DNA of 44,211 nucleotides from a virus. The notes beneath the pieces are model-generated. The model saw only the letters and a list, made by a program, of their open reading frames with translations. It was not told the origin of the DNA and made no database searches. Every line of letters starts with the position of its first letter. Positions within the stretch are counted from its first letter, which is position 1. Positions 23,691 through 30,634 of this stretch are shown here, piece by piece. The stretch lies in the IMG/VR virus record IMGVR_UViG_3300023175_000076, positions 1 through 44,211 of that record, one strand, 5' to 3'. Made by a program: the position numbers and the translations under genes.

Positions 23691-23921
23691 ATGTTTACAA
23701 TAGAGATGGATTGGGACGAAACCGCTTTACATTTTTTAGATGATACTGGTAAGCTAGAAGATGTTGAGGTATACATATATGATGATATAGCTTATATTAG
23801 ACAATGGGTTGAACAAGAAAACCGTTTTCATGTAATACAAATGACTCCTTTAATGGTACAAGAATTTAGAGAATCCTTTGAACAAACAGACGGAGCGTAT
23901 TTCCTTGATATTGGACGATAA
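23691..23921 (+). CDS. Hypothetical acidic protein
   Basis: This 76-residue acidic protein begins MFTIEMDWDETALHFLDDTG and is probably a beta-rich domain with a C-terminal helix (TPLMVQEFRESFEQ). I have the impression of a small family in T4-like phages but cannot name it. It overlaps the next gene. Confidence 0.55.
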   Translation: MFTIEMDWDETALHFLDDTGKLEDVEVYIYDDIAYIRQWVEQENRFHVIQMTPLMVQEFRESFEQTDGAYFLDIGR

Positions 23922-24180
23922 AGCTGAAGAAATTATTTCTAGTAATAAAAATATGATGGTGCCTTGGTATTTAATGGCAGCTTATGCTTACTATAAAGAA
24001 GATGATCCTATTTTGTCTGATGCTTATTTTGATAATTTAGCAAAAAGAATGCTTGATGTTTGGGAAGAAATAGAGCATTTTCATAAACATCTTATCACAA
24101 CTGTAGATTTAGCCGCGGGCAGTTATTTGGGAGATTACCCAGAAAGAGTAAAAGGAGGTTTGGAAGAACTGCGTAAATAA
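23905..24180 (+). CDS. Small helical protein resembling the N-terminal domain of NAD-dependent DNA ligase
   Basis: The start is uncertain. I use TTG 23905 because GGAG lies nine bases upstream; TTG 23878 and TTG 23911 are alternatives. The core reads WYLMAAYAYYKEDDPILSDA then YFDNLAKRML, similar to the 'Y-x-x-x-D-P-x-I-S-D-A-x-Y-D-x-L' helix pair of the LigA adenylation domain, but no ligase domain follows. It may be a stand-alone family in marine T4-like phages; function unknown. Confidence 0.5.
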   Translation: MILDDKAEEIISSNKNMMVPWYLMAAYAYYKEDDPILSDAYFDNLAKRMLDVWEEIEHFHKHLITTVDLAAGSYLGDYPERVKGGLEELRK

Positions 24181-24193
24181 TTCATTTTTACTA

Positions 24194-24222
24194 TGTACAT
24201 TTGTATAGAATCAGTATAGATT
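24194..24222 (+). promoter_or_regulatory. Early promoter of the TGTACA / TAGAATCAG family
   Basis: TGTACA at 24194-24199 and TAGATT at 24217-24222, spacer 17. TAGAATCAG lies in the spacer (24206-24214) and a second TAGAATCA at 24222-24229. The upstream bases CATTTTTACTA are shared with the promoters at 34945 and 37330. Confidence 0.7.
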
Positions 24223-24247
24223 AGAATCAACAAATGGAGGAATAAAC

Positions 24248-24628
24248 ATGAAATACGCAATTTATCAAATCCGCCTTACAGATGCTGAAGTTGATCTTAT
24301 CAACACAACTCAAGATTTCAACTCAGTTCCTAAGAAAAAAGCAAAAATTGATATGGAATTTGATTTTGCTGGCCACAAAATTGGTGGCTTGGCCTACGAT
24401 GCTTTCATTGAAAAGGGTTACTATACTCACGTAGCAAACATCGAGGCTTCCTCTCCAAAAGAAGTTTTCCAAGTTGGTAATATTGGTCCTGAAGATCAAA
24501 TTGAACGTTTGGAGCGTATGCACTCAATCTCAGTTGGTGACGTAATTGTAGATGAAGAAGGTAACTGCATTGTAGTTGCTCCTAATGGGTTTACACTTTT
24601 TAGTTTTAATCCAAAAATGGCGGCTTAA
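24248..24628 (+). CDS. Hypothetical early protein, possibly YodL-like
   Basis: This 126-residue protein follows the promoter at 24194 and GGAGG. The segment FQVGNIGPEDQIERLERMHS then ISVGDVIVDEEGN resembles the YodL-like domain of mobile-element proteins, where a hydrophilic helix is followed by SxGDV. That is a weak match. No catalytic residues are seen. Confidence 0.5.
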   Translation: MKYAIYQIRLTDAEVDLINTTQDFNSVPKKKAKIDMEFDFAGHKIGGLAYDAFIEKGYYTHVANIEASSPKEVFQVGNIGPEDQIERLERMHSISVGDVIVDEEGNCIVVAPNGFTLFSFNPKMAA

Positions 24629-24632
24629 TGGG

Positions 24633-24661
24633 TGTACATTGCTGCCCAAATAGTTTATACT
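24633..24661 (+). promoter_or_regulatory. Early promoter with inverted CTGATTCTA element
   Basis: TGTACA at 24633-24638 and TATACT at 24656-24661, spacer 17. CTGATTCTA, the reverse complement of TAGAATCAG, overlaps the end of the -10 at 24660-24668. Confidence 0.65.
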
Positions 24662-24690
24662 GATTCTATAAGGTAAAAAAGGAAACTAAC

Positions 24691-25005
24691 ATGACTATCA
24701 AAACTTCTAACATTGAAATCAATAACCGCGAAACAGTTGCCAGCTGGAGAGATTACTCTAAGCAAACTCGCATCTATGTTTGGCCACAAGGTGAGTCCAT
24801 CATGGAGAACCTTATGAACCGCAAGCGTCGTGAGCACACCGTTTACAAAAAAGAAGTTATTCCTGGTGTACTAGAGGCAATGGGTCTGCCTGCTGACACC
24901 AAGGTTCGTTGGAGCCAGTACGCCGGCTGTTCTTGCCCTTGCTCACCTGGCTTTATTGTTGATGGCGATAGCCGTCGTGATGTTCATGTAACTGTGGAGG
25001 CTTAA
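24691..25005 (+). CDS. Hypothetical Cys-containing early protein
   Basis: This 104-residue protein starts after AAGGAAACTAAC. A central basic helix (MENLMNRKRREHTVYKK) is followed by YAGCSCPCSPGF, three closely spaced Cys that could hold a metal. The end is beta-like (DVHVTVEA). Family not recognised. Codon use is slightly richer in C and G than its neighbours. Confidence 0.5.
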   Translation: MTIKTSNIEINNRETVASWRDYSKQTRIYVWPQGESIMENLMNRKRREHTVYKKEVIPGVLEAMGLPADTKVRWSQYAGCSCPCSPGFIVDGDSRRDVHVTVEA

Positions 25006-25007
25006 TA

Positions 25008-25196
25008 ATGATTGAACAATATGAATTCGCTAAACAACTCCGTAATCTTCTTCGCCGCGCTGATACATTTGGATACGATCTTCAGCGTCTGAAAGAAGAA
25101 GTTTTGTTTGTAGCTGAAACGCAGGAAGAAAATGCTGAGCGCATTGAGATGGCTCAAATTATTGAAATGCAAAGAGAGTTGGTGGAGGCCTCATAA
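25008..25196 (+). CDS. Small helical protein
   Basis: This 62-residue acidic protein is helical throughout (FAKQLRNLLRRADTFGYDLQ, then EENAERIEMAQIIEMQREL). It starts three bases after the upstream stop and carries the GGAGG that serves the next gene. Family not recognised. Confidence 0.5.
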   Translation: MIEQYEFAKQLRNLLRRADTFGYDLQRLKEEVLFVAETQEENAERIEMAQIIEMQRELVEAS

Positions 25197-25197
25197 A

Positions 25198-25428
25198 TTG
25201 TTAGAAGATTATAGTGAAAAACAACTAAATAATATTATTGACTGTCTGGATCCAGATTGGGTTCCAGTAACAGACGAATATATGATTAAAGAAAATAAAA
25301 TCAGTGGATGGTTTAGTAGATCATTTGAGACTCGTCGAAAAGGTTCTTATAATATTATTTGGCGGGTTGATTTTGGAACTCCAGAAACCGTGAAAACAGT
25401 TTTTGAAAGTATGCAAAGGATACAATAA
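25198..25428 (+). CDS. Small hypothetical protein
   Basis: I start at TTG 25198, nine bases after GGAGG and directly after the upstream stop, giving 76 residues; the longer frame from 25132 lies inside the upstream gene. It begins LLEDYSEKQLNNIIDCLDPD (with Met at the TTG) and ends in a helix (PETVKTVFESMQRIQ). Function unknown. Its stop overlaps the glutaredoxin ATG. Confidence 0.45.
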   Translation: MLEDYSEKQLNNIIDCLDPDWVPVTDEYMIKENKISGWFSRSFETRRKGSYNIIWRVDFGTPETVKTVFESMQRIQ

Positions 25429-25682
25429 TGATAGAAATTTATGGTACACAGACCTGTGGGTTTTGTTTACGTGCTAAAAAGCTGGCCGAACGTTACAGCC
25501 TGGCTTATACCTATAAAGATATACAACGTGACGAAGGTGCTCGTGAAGAGTTAGAAGAACGCCTTGGTCATGAAGTTAAACAAATTCCGCAAATATTTTG
25601 GCATAGTAAATATGTTGGTGGATATAACCAATTGGCTGAAGAAATTCAAAACACTCGAAATTATGGAGATGGCGCAATATGA
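25428..25682 (+). CDS. Glutaredoxin
   Basis: This 84-residue protein has the glutaredoxin fold with active-site C10-G-F-C13 (TQTCGFCLRAK), the cis-proline segment KQIPQIFWHSKYVGGYNQL and a C-terminal helix. It probably donates electrons to the C-terminal Cys pair of the phage NrdA, as T4 NrdC does. The start overlaps the upstream stop (TAATG) and the stop overlaps the next ATG. Confidence 0.92.
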   Translation: MIEIYGTQTCGFCLRAKKLAERYSLAYTYKDIQRDEGAREELEERLGHEVKQIPQIFWHSKYVGGYNQLAEEIQNTRNYGDGAI

Positions 25683-25858
25683 CTGACACAAGAGATTTAG
25701 AAATGCGTTTGCATAAACACGCAGATCGTCTTGGTAGCCTTGAAAGCAAGATTGAAAATCTTCTTAAAATGATTGAAGATTTAAATGCTAAACTCGACAA
25801 GCCATTTGAAATTGAAACAGTTACAATTGATCGTAATTATCAAGGCTTCAAACAATAG
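25679..25858 (+). CDS. Small coiled-coil protein
   Basis: This 59-residue gene (ATG 25679, TAG 25856-25858) overlaps the glutaredoxin stop as ATGA. Residues 5-40 form a regular heptad helix (LEMRLHKHADRLGSLESKIE). No family recognised. A promoter follows its stop. Confidence 0.55.
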   Translation: MTDTRDLEMRLHKHADRLGSLESKIENLLKMIEDLNAKLDKPFEIETVTIDRNYQGFKQ

Positions 25859-25868
25859 AAATAGGTTG

Positions 25869-25897
25869 TTGACAATACTGTAGAATCAGTATAGATT
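25869..25897 (+). promoter_or_regulatory. Early promoter with TAGAATCAG element
   Basis: TTGACA at 25869-25874 and TAGATT at 25892-25897, spacer 17 with TAGAATCAG at 25881-25889. The ATG it serves is only seven bases after the -10, so the transcript may be nearly leaderless. Confidence 0.65.
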
Positions 25898-25903
25898 TAT
25901 ATT

Positions 25904-26110
25904 ATGAAAATATTTCCTGCAAGTCTAATCGACACGTCTAAACACTTTTTAATTGGTACAGAGTGGACTTACTCTAAGGGTGTAGTTACCATGCATCCAG
26001 AAGGCTTCTCTTGTACCTGTAAAAGGAATCCTCGTAAAGCATGTAGCCATATTAAAAACGTTAAACTGCGTTTGTATGGTGTATTTGATGAATACTATAA
26101 GGAGGCTTAA
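25904..26110 (+). CDS. SWIM zinc-finger-like mini-protein
   Basis: This 68-residue protein has the SWIM signature C-x-C...C-x-H: Cys37 and Cys39 (FSCTCK) with Cys47 and His49 (KACSHIKNVKL). SWIM fingers bind DNA or proteins, usually as part of larger transposases, helicases or kinases; here the finger is almost the entire protein. It starts seven bases after a strong -10 element. The target is unknown. Confidence 0.65.
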   Translation: MKIFPASLIDTSKHFLIGTEWTYSKGVVTMHPEGFSCTCKRNPRKACSHIKNVKLRLYGVFDEYYKEA

Positions 26111-26112
26111 TT

Positions 26113-26451
26113 ATGAGTATGCATATGATTCGTGGTGTTCAAATACACGGTAAATCAAAAGTCAAGCGGCGGCCAGGTTGGAAACAAGCTCAGGCTGACC
26201 ATGAAGAGTTTCTAAAACGTATGGGTGTTACTGGTAAAAAACAAGATTATCGTTATGAAATGCCTGACTATAAAACCGGTCCTCGTATGACGTCTGATCG
26301 TATTGCCGGTAATGGTACTGCGAAAGAATCAATGTCTTATACCGGTAATGAAATTGCTGGTATTGTTACAACTCACAAATCTAACCTTATGCCTGTTCGT
26401 AAAGATAATAAGAAGGCTATGGTTGATGCAGCACAAATGCGGAGGAACTAA
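26113..26451 (+). CDS. Conserved phage protein of unknown function
   Basis: This 112-residue basic protein contains PDYKTGPRMTSDRIAGNGTA, then KESMSYTGNEIAGIVTTHKS and NLMPVRKD. I associate this block with small proteins found in many phages, without known function. The N-terminus is Lys/Arg-rich (KRRPGWKQAQADHEEFLKRMG). It overlaps the next ATG by one base. Confidence 0.6.
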   Translation: MSMHMIRGVQIHGKSKVKRRPGWKQAQADHEEFLKRMGVTGKKQDYRYEMPDYKTGPRMTSDRIAGNGTAKESMSYTGNEIAGIVTTHKSNLMPVRKDNKKAMVDAAQMRRN

Positions 26452-26639
26452 TGGCTAAAGTAATGATGTGTGATCCACCTTCTGGTTGGAAATACGGCTT
26501 TCCTAAGCCTATTCCAGAAGAAGTTGGTGAAGATGAAAGTATCCTTCCTTGGCTGTTGAGCGAAGGTTATCCTCAGCACGAGATTGACCTATACGGCAAA
26601 CACTTTTATTGTAGATATTGGGAAGAAGATGATGGTTGA
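26451..26639 (+). CDS. Small acidic hypothetical protein
   Basis: This 62-residue protein (MAKVMMCDPPSGWKYGFPKP, later GYPQHEIDLYGKHFYCRYW) is acidic and Pro/Trp-rich. Its start follows GGAGGAAC and overlaps the upstream stop. Family not recognised. Confidence 0.5.
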   Translation: MAKVMMCDPPSGWKYGFPKPIPEEVGEDESILPWLLSEGYPQHEIDLYGKHFYCRYWEEDDG

Positions 26640-26853
26640 AATTAGTGATAATGAATATCAGCTTTACCAAAAGCTTTTAAAAATTTGGAAACACAGTTCA
26701 CCTGAAAAAACTGGTGCATATTTTATTTGTGGTGAAGCCGGTGATAAAGATGATTTAGGTTTGCCTGAGTATATTCACGTTTGTCCAACTTACGGATTGG
26801 ATGGAATAGCGGCATATAAATTACATAAAGATTATTCAGCTCCGGAGTGGTAA
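26629..26853 (+). CDS. Small hypothetical protein
   Basis: I start at ATG 26629 (26632 is equally possible), inside the end of the upstream gene, giving 74 residues. It contains EYQLYQKLLKIWKHSSPEKT and a Cys/Gly segment (YFICGEAGDKDDLGLPEYIH). Family not recognised. Confidence 0.45.
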   Translation: MMVEISDNEYQLYQKLLKIWKHSSPEKTGAYFICGEAGDKDDLGLPEYIHVCPTYGLDGIAAYKLHKDYSAPEW

Positions 26854-27012
26854 ATGGATTGGGAACTAATTAAGAGTCTCGTTATATATAAAAACGGACA
26901 GCGCATTTATTTAAGTCATAATGTCAAGGACATTGAGTTTGATCTTAAAAATGATGATACGCAACTTATAATGTATATTAAAACGGACGAAGAGGAAATT
27001 AGTAATGACTGA
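26854..27012 (+). CDS. Small hypothetical protein
   Basis: This 52-residue gene starts at the base after the upstream stop. It begins MDWELIKSLVIYKNGQRIYL and seems beta-rich, with an acidic end (TDEEEISND). Its stop overlaps the next gene by eight bases. Confidence 0.45.
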   Translation: MDWELIKSLVIYKNGQRIYLSHNVKDIEFDLKNDDTQLIMYIKTDEEEISND

Positions 27013-27169
27013 AGAAAAGAATTTACCTGGTCTCAATGGCGCAAATGTTAAGCTCATTGAAGAAGGTCGTGTTATTATCAGCGATAGAGATGATCCAGAT
27101 GGGATTGATATTTTGGAAACAATTCGTGATCTAACTCGTCGTATTGAGGACCTTGAACACGGTAAATAA
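27005..27169 (+). CDS. Small acidic hypothetical protein
   Basis: This 54-residue protein (ATG 27005) reads MTEEKNLPGLNGANVKLIEE, then a strand, an acidic turn (SDRDDPDGID) and a C-terminal helix (LETIRDLTRRIEDLEHG). It is coupled to its upstream neighbour by overlap. Family not recognised. Confidence 0.45.
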   Translation: MTEEKNLPGLNGANVKLIEEGRVIISDRDDPDGIDILETIRDLTRRIEDLEHGK

Positions 27170-27194
27170 ATAACTCTATTAGCATGGAGTTATT

Positions 27195-27596
27195 ATGTGG
27201 TTTTATAATGATAAAGAGTTCACCAGTGAAATGATTGGTGAACATATTGGATTTGTATATTTAATTACAGATCTATCCAACGGAAAAAAGTATGTTGGAA
27301 AAAAGAATTTCCTATCTAAAAGACGATTGAAACCCTTAAAAGGTAAGACACGTAAACGAACCAAAATATCTGAGTCTGATTGGCAGGATTACTTTGGTTC
27401 GTCAGAAGAAGTGAAATCTTTAGTCGAGTCCAATGGGCGTGATAATTTTAAAAGAGAAATATTGCATTTGTGTAACTCTAAAGGAATGATGAGTTACCTA
27501 GAAGCAAAAGAGCAGTTTGACAGAGAGGTGCTTTTAAAAGACGAATATTATAATGAATTTATTGGCTGCAAAATACACAGCAAACATCTCAAATAA
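27195..27596 (+). CDS. GIY-YIG-like nuclease domain protein
   Basis: This 133-residue protein opens with FVYLITDLSNGKKYVGKKNF (about 20-39), which fits the GIY-YIG pattern (here VYL and YVG). Basic residues KRRLKPLKGKTRKR follow where the catalytic Arg lies, and a conserved-looking helix (EVKSLVESNG) comes after. GIY-YIG nucleases in T4-like phages include homing and host-DNA-degrading enzymes. No DNA-binding extension is present, so homing activity is doubtful. Confidence 0.6.
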   Translation: MWFYNDKEFTSEMIGEHIGFVYLITDLSNGKKYVGKKNFLSKRRLKPLKGKTRKRTKISESDWQDYFGSSEEVKSLVESNGRDNFKREILHLCNSKGMMSYLEAKEQFDREVLLKDEYYNEFIGCKIHSKHLK

Positions 27597-27599
27597 CTA

Positions 27600-27628
27600 T
27601 GTACAAATGACACTTGATGTATTATATT
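27600..27628 (+). promoter_or_regulatory. Early promoter of the TGTACA family
   Basis: TGTACA at 27600-27605 and TATATT at 27623-27628, spacer 17. TAGAATCA follows at 27633-27640. ACTA precedes the -35, as at 24194, 34945 and 37330. Confidence 0.65.
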
Positions 27629-27656
27629 AGAATAGAATCAATTGATGGAGATGTTC

Positions 27657-27884
27657 ATGATTATTAAACGAAAAAGTGCTTTTAGTGGAGTAGAACGCTC
27701 AAAGGATATTCCTGTAAATCCTAAAGACTATGCTGAATTTGAAGCTGGCTATGGCAGCATTCAAGAACTTATGCCTTACCTTACTGATGAAGATCGTGAG
27801 TTTATTCTGTCAGGTATCACGCCTCAAGAATGGAAAAATGCATTTTCCAAAGAAATTCTTAAAATAGTCGAGGATCAGTTTTAA
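27657..27884 (+). CDS. Small hypothetical early protein
   Basis: I start at ATG 27657, six bases after GGAG (27647-27650), giving 75 residues; 27642 is an upstream alternative with no ribosome site. It begins MIIKRKSAFSGVERSKDIPV and contains AEFEAGYGSIQELMPYLTDE then DREFILSGITPQEW. I recall similar small proteins in other phages but no function. The stop overlaps the kinase ATG. Confidence 0.5.
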   Translation: MIIKRKSAFSGVERSKDIPVNPKDYAEFEAGYGSIQELMPYLTDEDREFILSGITPQEWKNAFSKEILKIVEDQF

Positions 27885-28513
27885 TGATTATACTTTTTAA
27901 TGGACCTCCCGGCTCTGGTAAAGATGCCGCGGCAGACTATTATAAAGACAAAGGCTTCAAGCATCTGTCGTTCAAATATCAGTTATACAAAGAAACTTGT
28001 AGATATTTTGACGTAAACTATAATTGGTTTATGGAGGGTTATAAAGACCGAGCTGTAAAAGAAATTCCCTCTGCACTTCTCGGTCACATGTCTAGACGTG
28101 AGGCTATGATTTACGTATCAGAAAAAGTTATTAAGCCTAAAAAGGGTTTGGACTATTTTGGTATGCAGGTTGCTAATGAGATTAAAGATGGTGTAGATTA
28201 TGCCATCTCAGACGGCGGCTTTATTGACGAACTCGTACCCGTTATAAATAAAGTTGGATCTGAAAACTTTATCCTCGTTCAATTAACACGAGAAGGTTGC
28301 GATTACTCCTCCGACTCAAGACGATATTTCGACGGAAACATTGTTTCTGAATATGTAAATAATCACAAAACAGAAATTCAATCAAAATACATTTTACCTA
28401 AAAAGTTTAATGTAAGAACTTATAGGATCCACAATAATGGAACGATCGAGGATTTTTATGATATTTTAGAAAAAATCTATTCGAAAGAGGGAAATGTCAG
28501 AGCAGAAGCATAA
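27884..28513 (+). CDS. P-loop deoxynucleoside monophosphate kinase-like protein
   Basis: This 209-residue protein begins with a Walker A loop, FNGPPGSGKDAAADYY (5-20), very similar in form to the SGxxxSGKDTxAD loop of T4 gp1 dNMP kinase. It also has LIxxDGGF-like (YAISDGGFIDELVPVI) and LTREGC segments, typical of the NMP-kinase fold. It probably phosphorylates a nucleotide for DNA synthesis; the base specificity is not visible. It overlaps both neighbours. Confidence 0.72.
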   Translation: MIILFNGPPGSGKDAAADYYKDKGFKHLSFKYQLYKETCRYFDVNYNWFMEGYKDRAVKEIPSALLGHMSRREAMIYVSEKVIKPKKGLDYFGMQVANEIKDGVDYAISDGGFIDELVPVINKVGSENFILVQLTREGCDYSSDSRRYFDGNIVSEYVNNHKTEIQSKYILPKKFNVRTYRIHNNGTIEDFYDILEKIYSKEGNVRAEA

Positions 28514-28727
28514 TAATAAAGAAAAAAATACTAAACCCAAGCTGTTCTTAGAAAATCCATATGATATTGAAACATTTTTTGAATCAATGAGCGTGGCATC
28601 TAATCATGATAAAGAATTACAATATATAGATAGGTTAATATCTTATATAAGACTCGATCCAACTGAAGAACTGACAACATTATGTTATAAATCTTTAAGG
28701 GATCTAGAATTAATTAATTTGGAATAA
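28494..28727 (+). CDS. Small hypothetical protein
   Basis: This 77-residue protein starts inside the end of the kinase gene. The N-terminus is polar and basic; the rest is helical (DIETFFESMSVASNHDKELQ, then YIDRLISYIRLD). Family not recognised. Confidence 0.5.
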   Translation: MSEQKHNNKEKNTKPKLFLENPYDIETFFESMSVASNHDKELQYIDRLISYIRLDPTEELTTLCYKSLRDLELINLE

Positions 28728-28738
28728 GGAATAATATT

Positions 28739-29005
28739 ATGGGTAAGAAAAAAGGTGGTAAATCTAGTGGAGCCGTGTCGGGTGGCGAACGGCGTTCTTC
28801 TATGAAAACATCAGGTGTTGGTATTACACCTGCACAGAAACTGTTAAATAAACAAAAGGCGTACATGAAAGGTAGTAATCCAAAGCTTACTATTGAAAAC
28901 CCTAATAAGAATGAAACAAATAAGCCTTTTATTAAAGTACGTATGAGCGATTTGCGTGGTGGTTCTTATAAGGATATTCAAAAACGAGCTTTTGTATTAA
29001 AATAG
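28739..29005 (+). CDS. Small basic hypothetical protein
   Basis: This 88-residue protein has a disordered, Gly/Ser/Lys-rich start (GKKKGGKSSGAVSGGERRSS) and a more regular end (NKPFIKVRMSDLRGGSYKDI). Its charge suggests nucleic-acid binding, but no family is recognised. Confidence 0.5.
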   Translation: MGKKKGGKSSGAVSGGERRSSMKTSGVGITPAQKLLNKQKAYMKGSNPKLTIENPNKNETNKPFIKVRMSDLRGGSYKDIQKRAFVLK

Positions 29006-29015
29006 GAAAATAAAA

Positions 29016-29285
29016 ATGGCAGTAATTAAAAGACCTTGGAAAAGAAACGATATGCTAAACATTCTTACTGAGGGTAAATGGATTTTAACTCTTCACAAAA
29101 AGGATGGGACAGCACGCTTCATTCATGCTACAAGAGACACGAGCATCATCCCAGAAGAAAAAATGGGAGTGCATAGGTTGAAAGATTCAACCCCAGATAC
29201 ACTCAGTGTTTATGATCTTGAAAACGGAAAGTTTAGAGATTTTAAATATGATAGTTTATATGGATATGAAAGGCTATTAGGCTAG
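29016..29285 (+). CDS. WYL_2/DUF2693-like small protein
   Basis: This 89-residue protein has the pattern of DUF2693 proteins of T4-like phages: a helix (RNDMLNILTEGKW), strands around LTLHKKDGTARFIHATRD, and an end with VYDLENGKFRDFKYDSLYG, where the family has a conserved 'V-x-D-x-x-x-x-x-W/F-R-x-F'. It may be an SH3-like domain. Function is unknown. Confidence 0.6.
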   Translation: MAVIKRPWKRNDMLNILTEGKWILTLHKKDGTARFIHATRDTSIIPEEKMGVHRLKDSTPDTLSVYDLENGKFRDFKYDSLYGYERLLG

Positions 29286-29295
29286 GAGATATATT

Positions 29296-30246
29296 ATGAG
29301 TATGATCTATAAAGGTCAAGTTGTTGAAAGTGAAGTGTCAGGAAAATCTCAAGGCGGAACAGAACAAATGAGAACAAGGCTACTTGAAAATGTAGCCTCA
29401 CGCCCATTGCAAAATTTCGCGATCCATTTTTCTCGTCCTAGAGAAATTCCTAATGATGTAAAAAATATTCTTTACGCGCACGACTTAGCAGAAGATCCAG
29501 AAAATCAAATTTTAGCAAATAGCGGATGGCTCAAATTTGACCATTTTGTATTTGTGTCAGCGTGGCAGAGAGACCAATATATTATGCATTTTGGAATGCC
29601 ATATTCTAAGTGTACCGTAATTCCTAATGCAATTGAAAAACCTTATCAATTGCCTAAAAAAGAGTACGACACAATTCGCTTCATTTATCACACCACACCA
29701 CATCGCGGTTTGGAATTACTTATTCCAATTTTTGATAAATTAACAGAAAATTATAATAACATCCATTTAGACATTTATTCTTCATTTGGAATTTATGGAT
29801 GGGAACAACGAGACGCTCCTTATGAAGGACTATTTAATGTAGCAAGATCGCATCCAAAAATGACTTATCATGGTGTAAAGCCAAACGCAGATATTATGGA
29901 TGCCCTAGATAAAGCTCATATTTTCTTGTTCCCAAGCATTTGGAAAGAAACATCTTGTATTGCAATGATTGAAGCAATTCGTTCTGGCGTACTATGTATC
30001 CATCCAAACTTTGGAGCTCTTTCAGAAACAAGCGCAAATGCTACCGTAATGTATGACTATACAGAAAATCTGCAAGAACACGCGCAATTAGCCTATAATC
30101 TTACAAGACAAATTTTAGATACGCAAGTAGCAGATCCAAACTTTATTAAAGGCATGACAACAGGAGATCGTTTATCCTTGGGCCGTCACGGTATTGATGC
30201 CTATGCCGGCGCATGGAATAGACTTTTAAAAATTTTAGATGACTGA
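29296..30246 (+). CDS. Glycosyltransferase, GT4 family
   Basis: This 316-residue protein lacks part of the usual N-terminal domain but has the GT4 C-terminal half: CTVIPNAIEKPY, RFIYHTTPHRGLELLIPIFD, HGVKPNADIMDALDKAHIFL, and FPSIWKETSCIAMIEAIRSG, the E-x7-E nucleotide-sugar motif. It should transfer a sugar from an NDP-sugar to an unknown acceptor, such as modified phage DNA, LPS or a virion protein. It starts after GGAG and overlaps the next gene by eight bases. Confidence 0.87.
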   Translation: MSMIYKGQVVESEVSGKSQGGTEQMRTRLLENVASRPLQNFAIHFSRPREIPNDVKNILYAHDLAEDPENQILANSGWLKFDHFVFVSAWQRDQYIMHFGMPYSKCTVIPNAIEKPYQLPKKEYDTIRFIYHTTPHRGLELLIPIFDKLTENYNNIHLDIYSSFGIYGWEQRDAPYEGLFNVARSHPKMTYHGVKPNADIMDALDKAHIFLFPSIWKETSCIAMIEAIRSGVLCIHPNFGALSETSANATVMYDYTENLQEHAQLAYNLTRQILDTQVADPNFIKGMTTGDRLSLGRHGIDAYAGAWNRLLKILDD

Positions 30247-30595
30247 TAATGTAATCCAATTTCCAAAAGTTAAAGTAGACGCGCCACCGCAATCTAAAGA
30301 AGAACTCGAATTTCAATTAAAAGAGTTTAAATCACTTTACAGTGAAGAGGTTGCTGAGTTTATTTGGCGTAATGTTTTAGGTGAACTTATTAGATCGGGT
30401 TGTGATTTCAGTAAAGATATGGAAACTTACTTTCCATCCATGGTATTAGTTCTAGAGGCTATTAGGTCTCTTCACCTACAATCTCAAGGGATACATCATC
30501 CCTTACAGGAATTTGCTAAAGATTCTTTAGACATCCAAGACAATATTGCATCTTTTGAAGAAAAAATGGTTGACATTGATGAAGAAATGGATTAG
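30239..30595 (+). CDS. Conserved-looking hypothetical protein
   Basis: This 118-residue protein begins MTDNVIQFPKVKVDAPPQSK, then is helical (EEVAEFIWRNVLGELIRSG, MVLVLEAIRSLHLQSQG). I associate the NVIQFPK start with small proteins of T4-like phages but know no function. Its last codons contain the -35 and -10 of the next promoter. Confidence 0.55.
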   Translation: MTDNVIQFPKVKVDAPPQSKEELEFQLKEFKSLYSEEVAEFIWRNVLGELIRSGCDFSKDMETYFPSMVLVLEAIRSLHLQSQGIHHPLQEFAKDSLDIQDNIASFEEKMVDIDEEMD

Positions 30596-30598
30596 AAT
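30570..30598 (+). promoter_or_regulatory. Sigma70-like promoter of the RNase H gene
   Basis: TTGACA at 30570-30575 and TAGAAT at 30593-30598, spacer 17, lying within the last codons of the upstream gene and 36 bases before the RNase H ATG. It lacks a full TAGAATCAG. Confidence 0.55.
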
Positions 30599-30634
30599 AG
30601 AAATTGTAAATTAAACTGTAACACGAGATAAATT

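Noticed and set aside
23675-23743. A 22-codon frame starting within the SPASM gene stop
   Set aside because: It overlaps the next gene out of frame and has no supporting composition.
27165-27172. AATAAATA before the GIY-YIG-like gene as a late promoter
   Set aside because: The spacing is plausible, but it overlaps a stop codon region in an early block and is not a perfect octamer; not enough to call.
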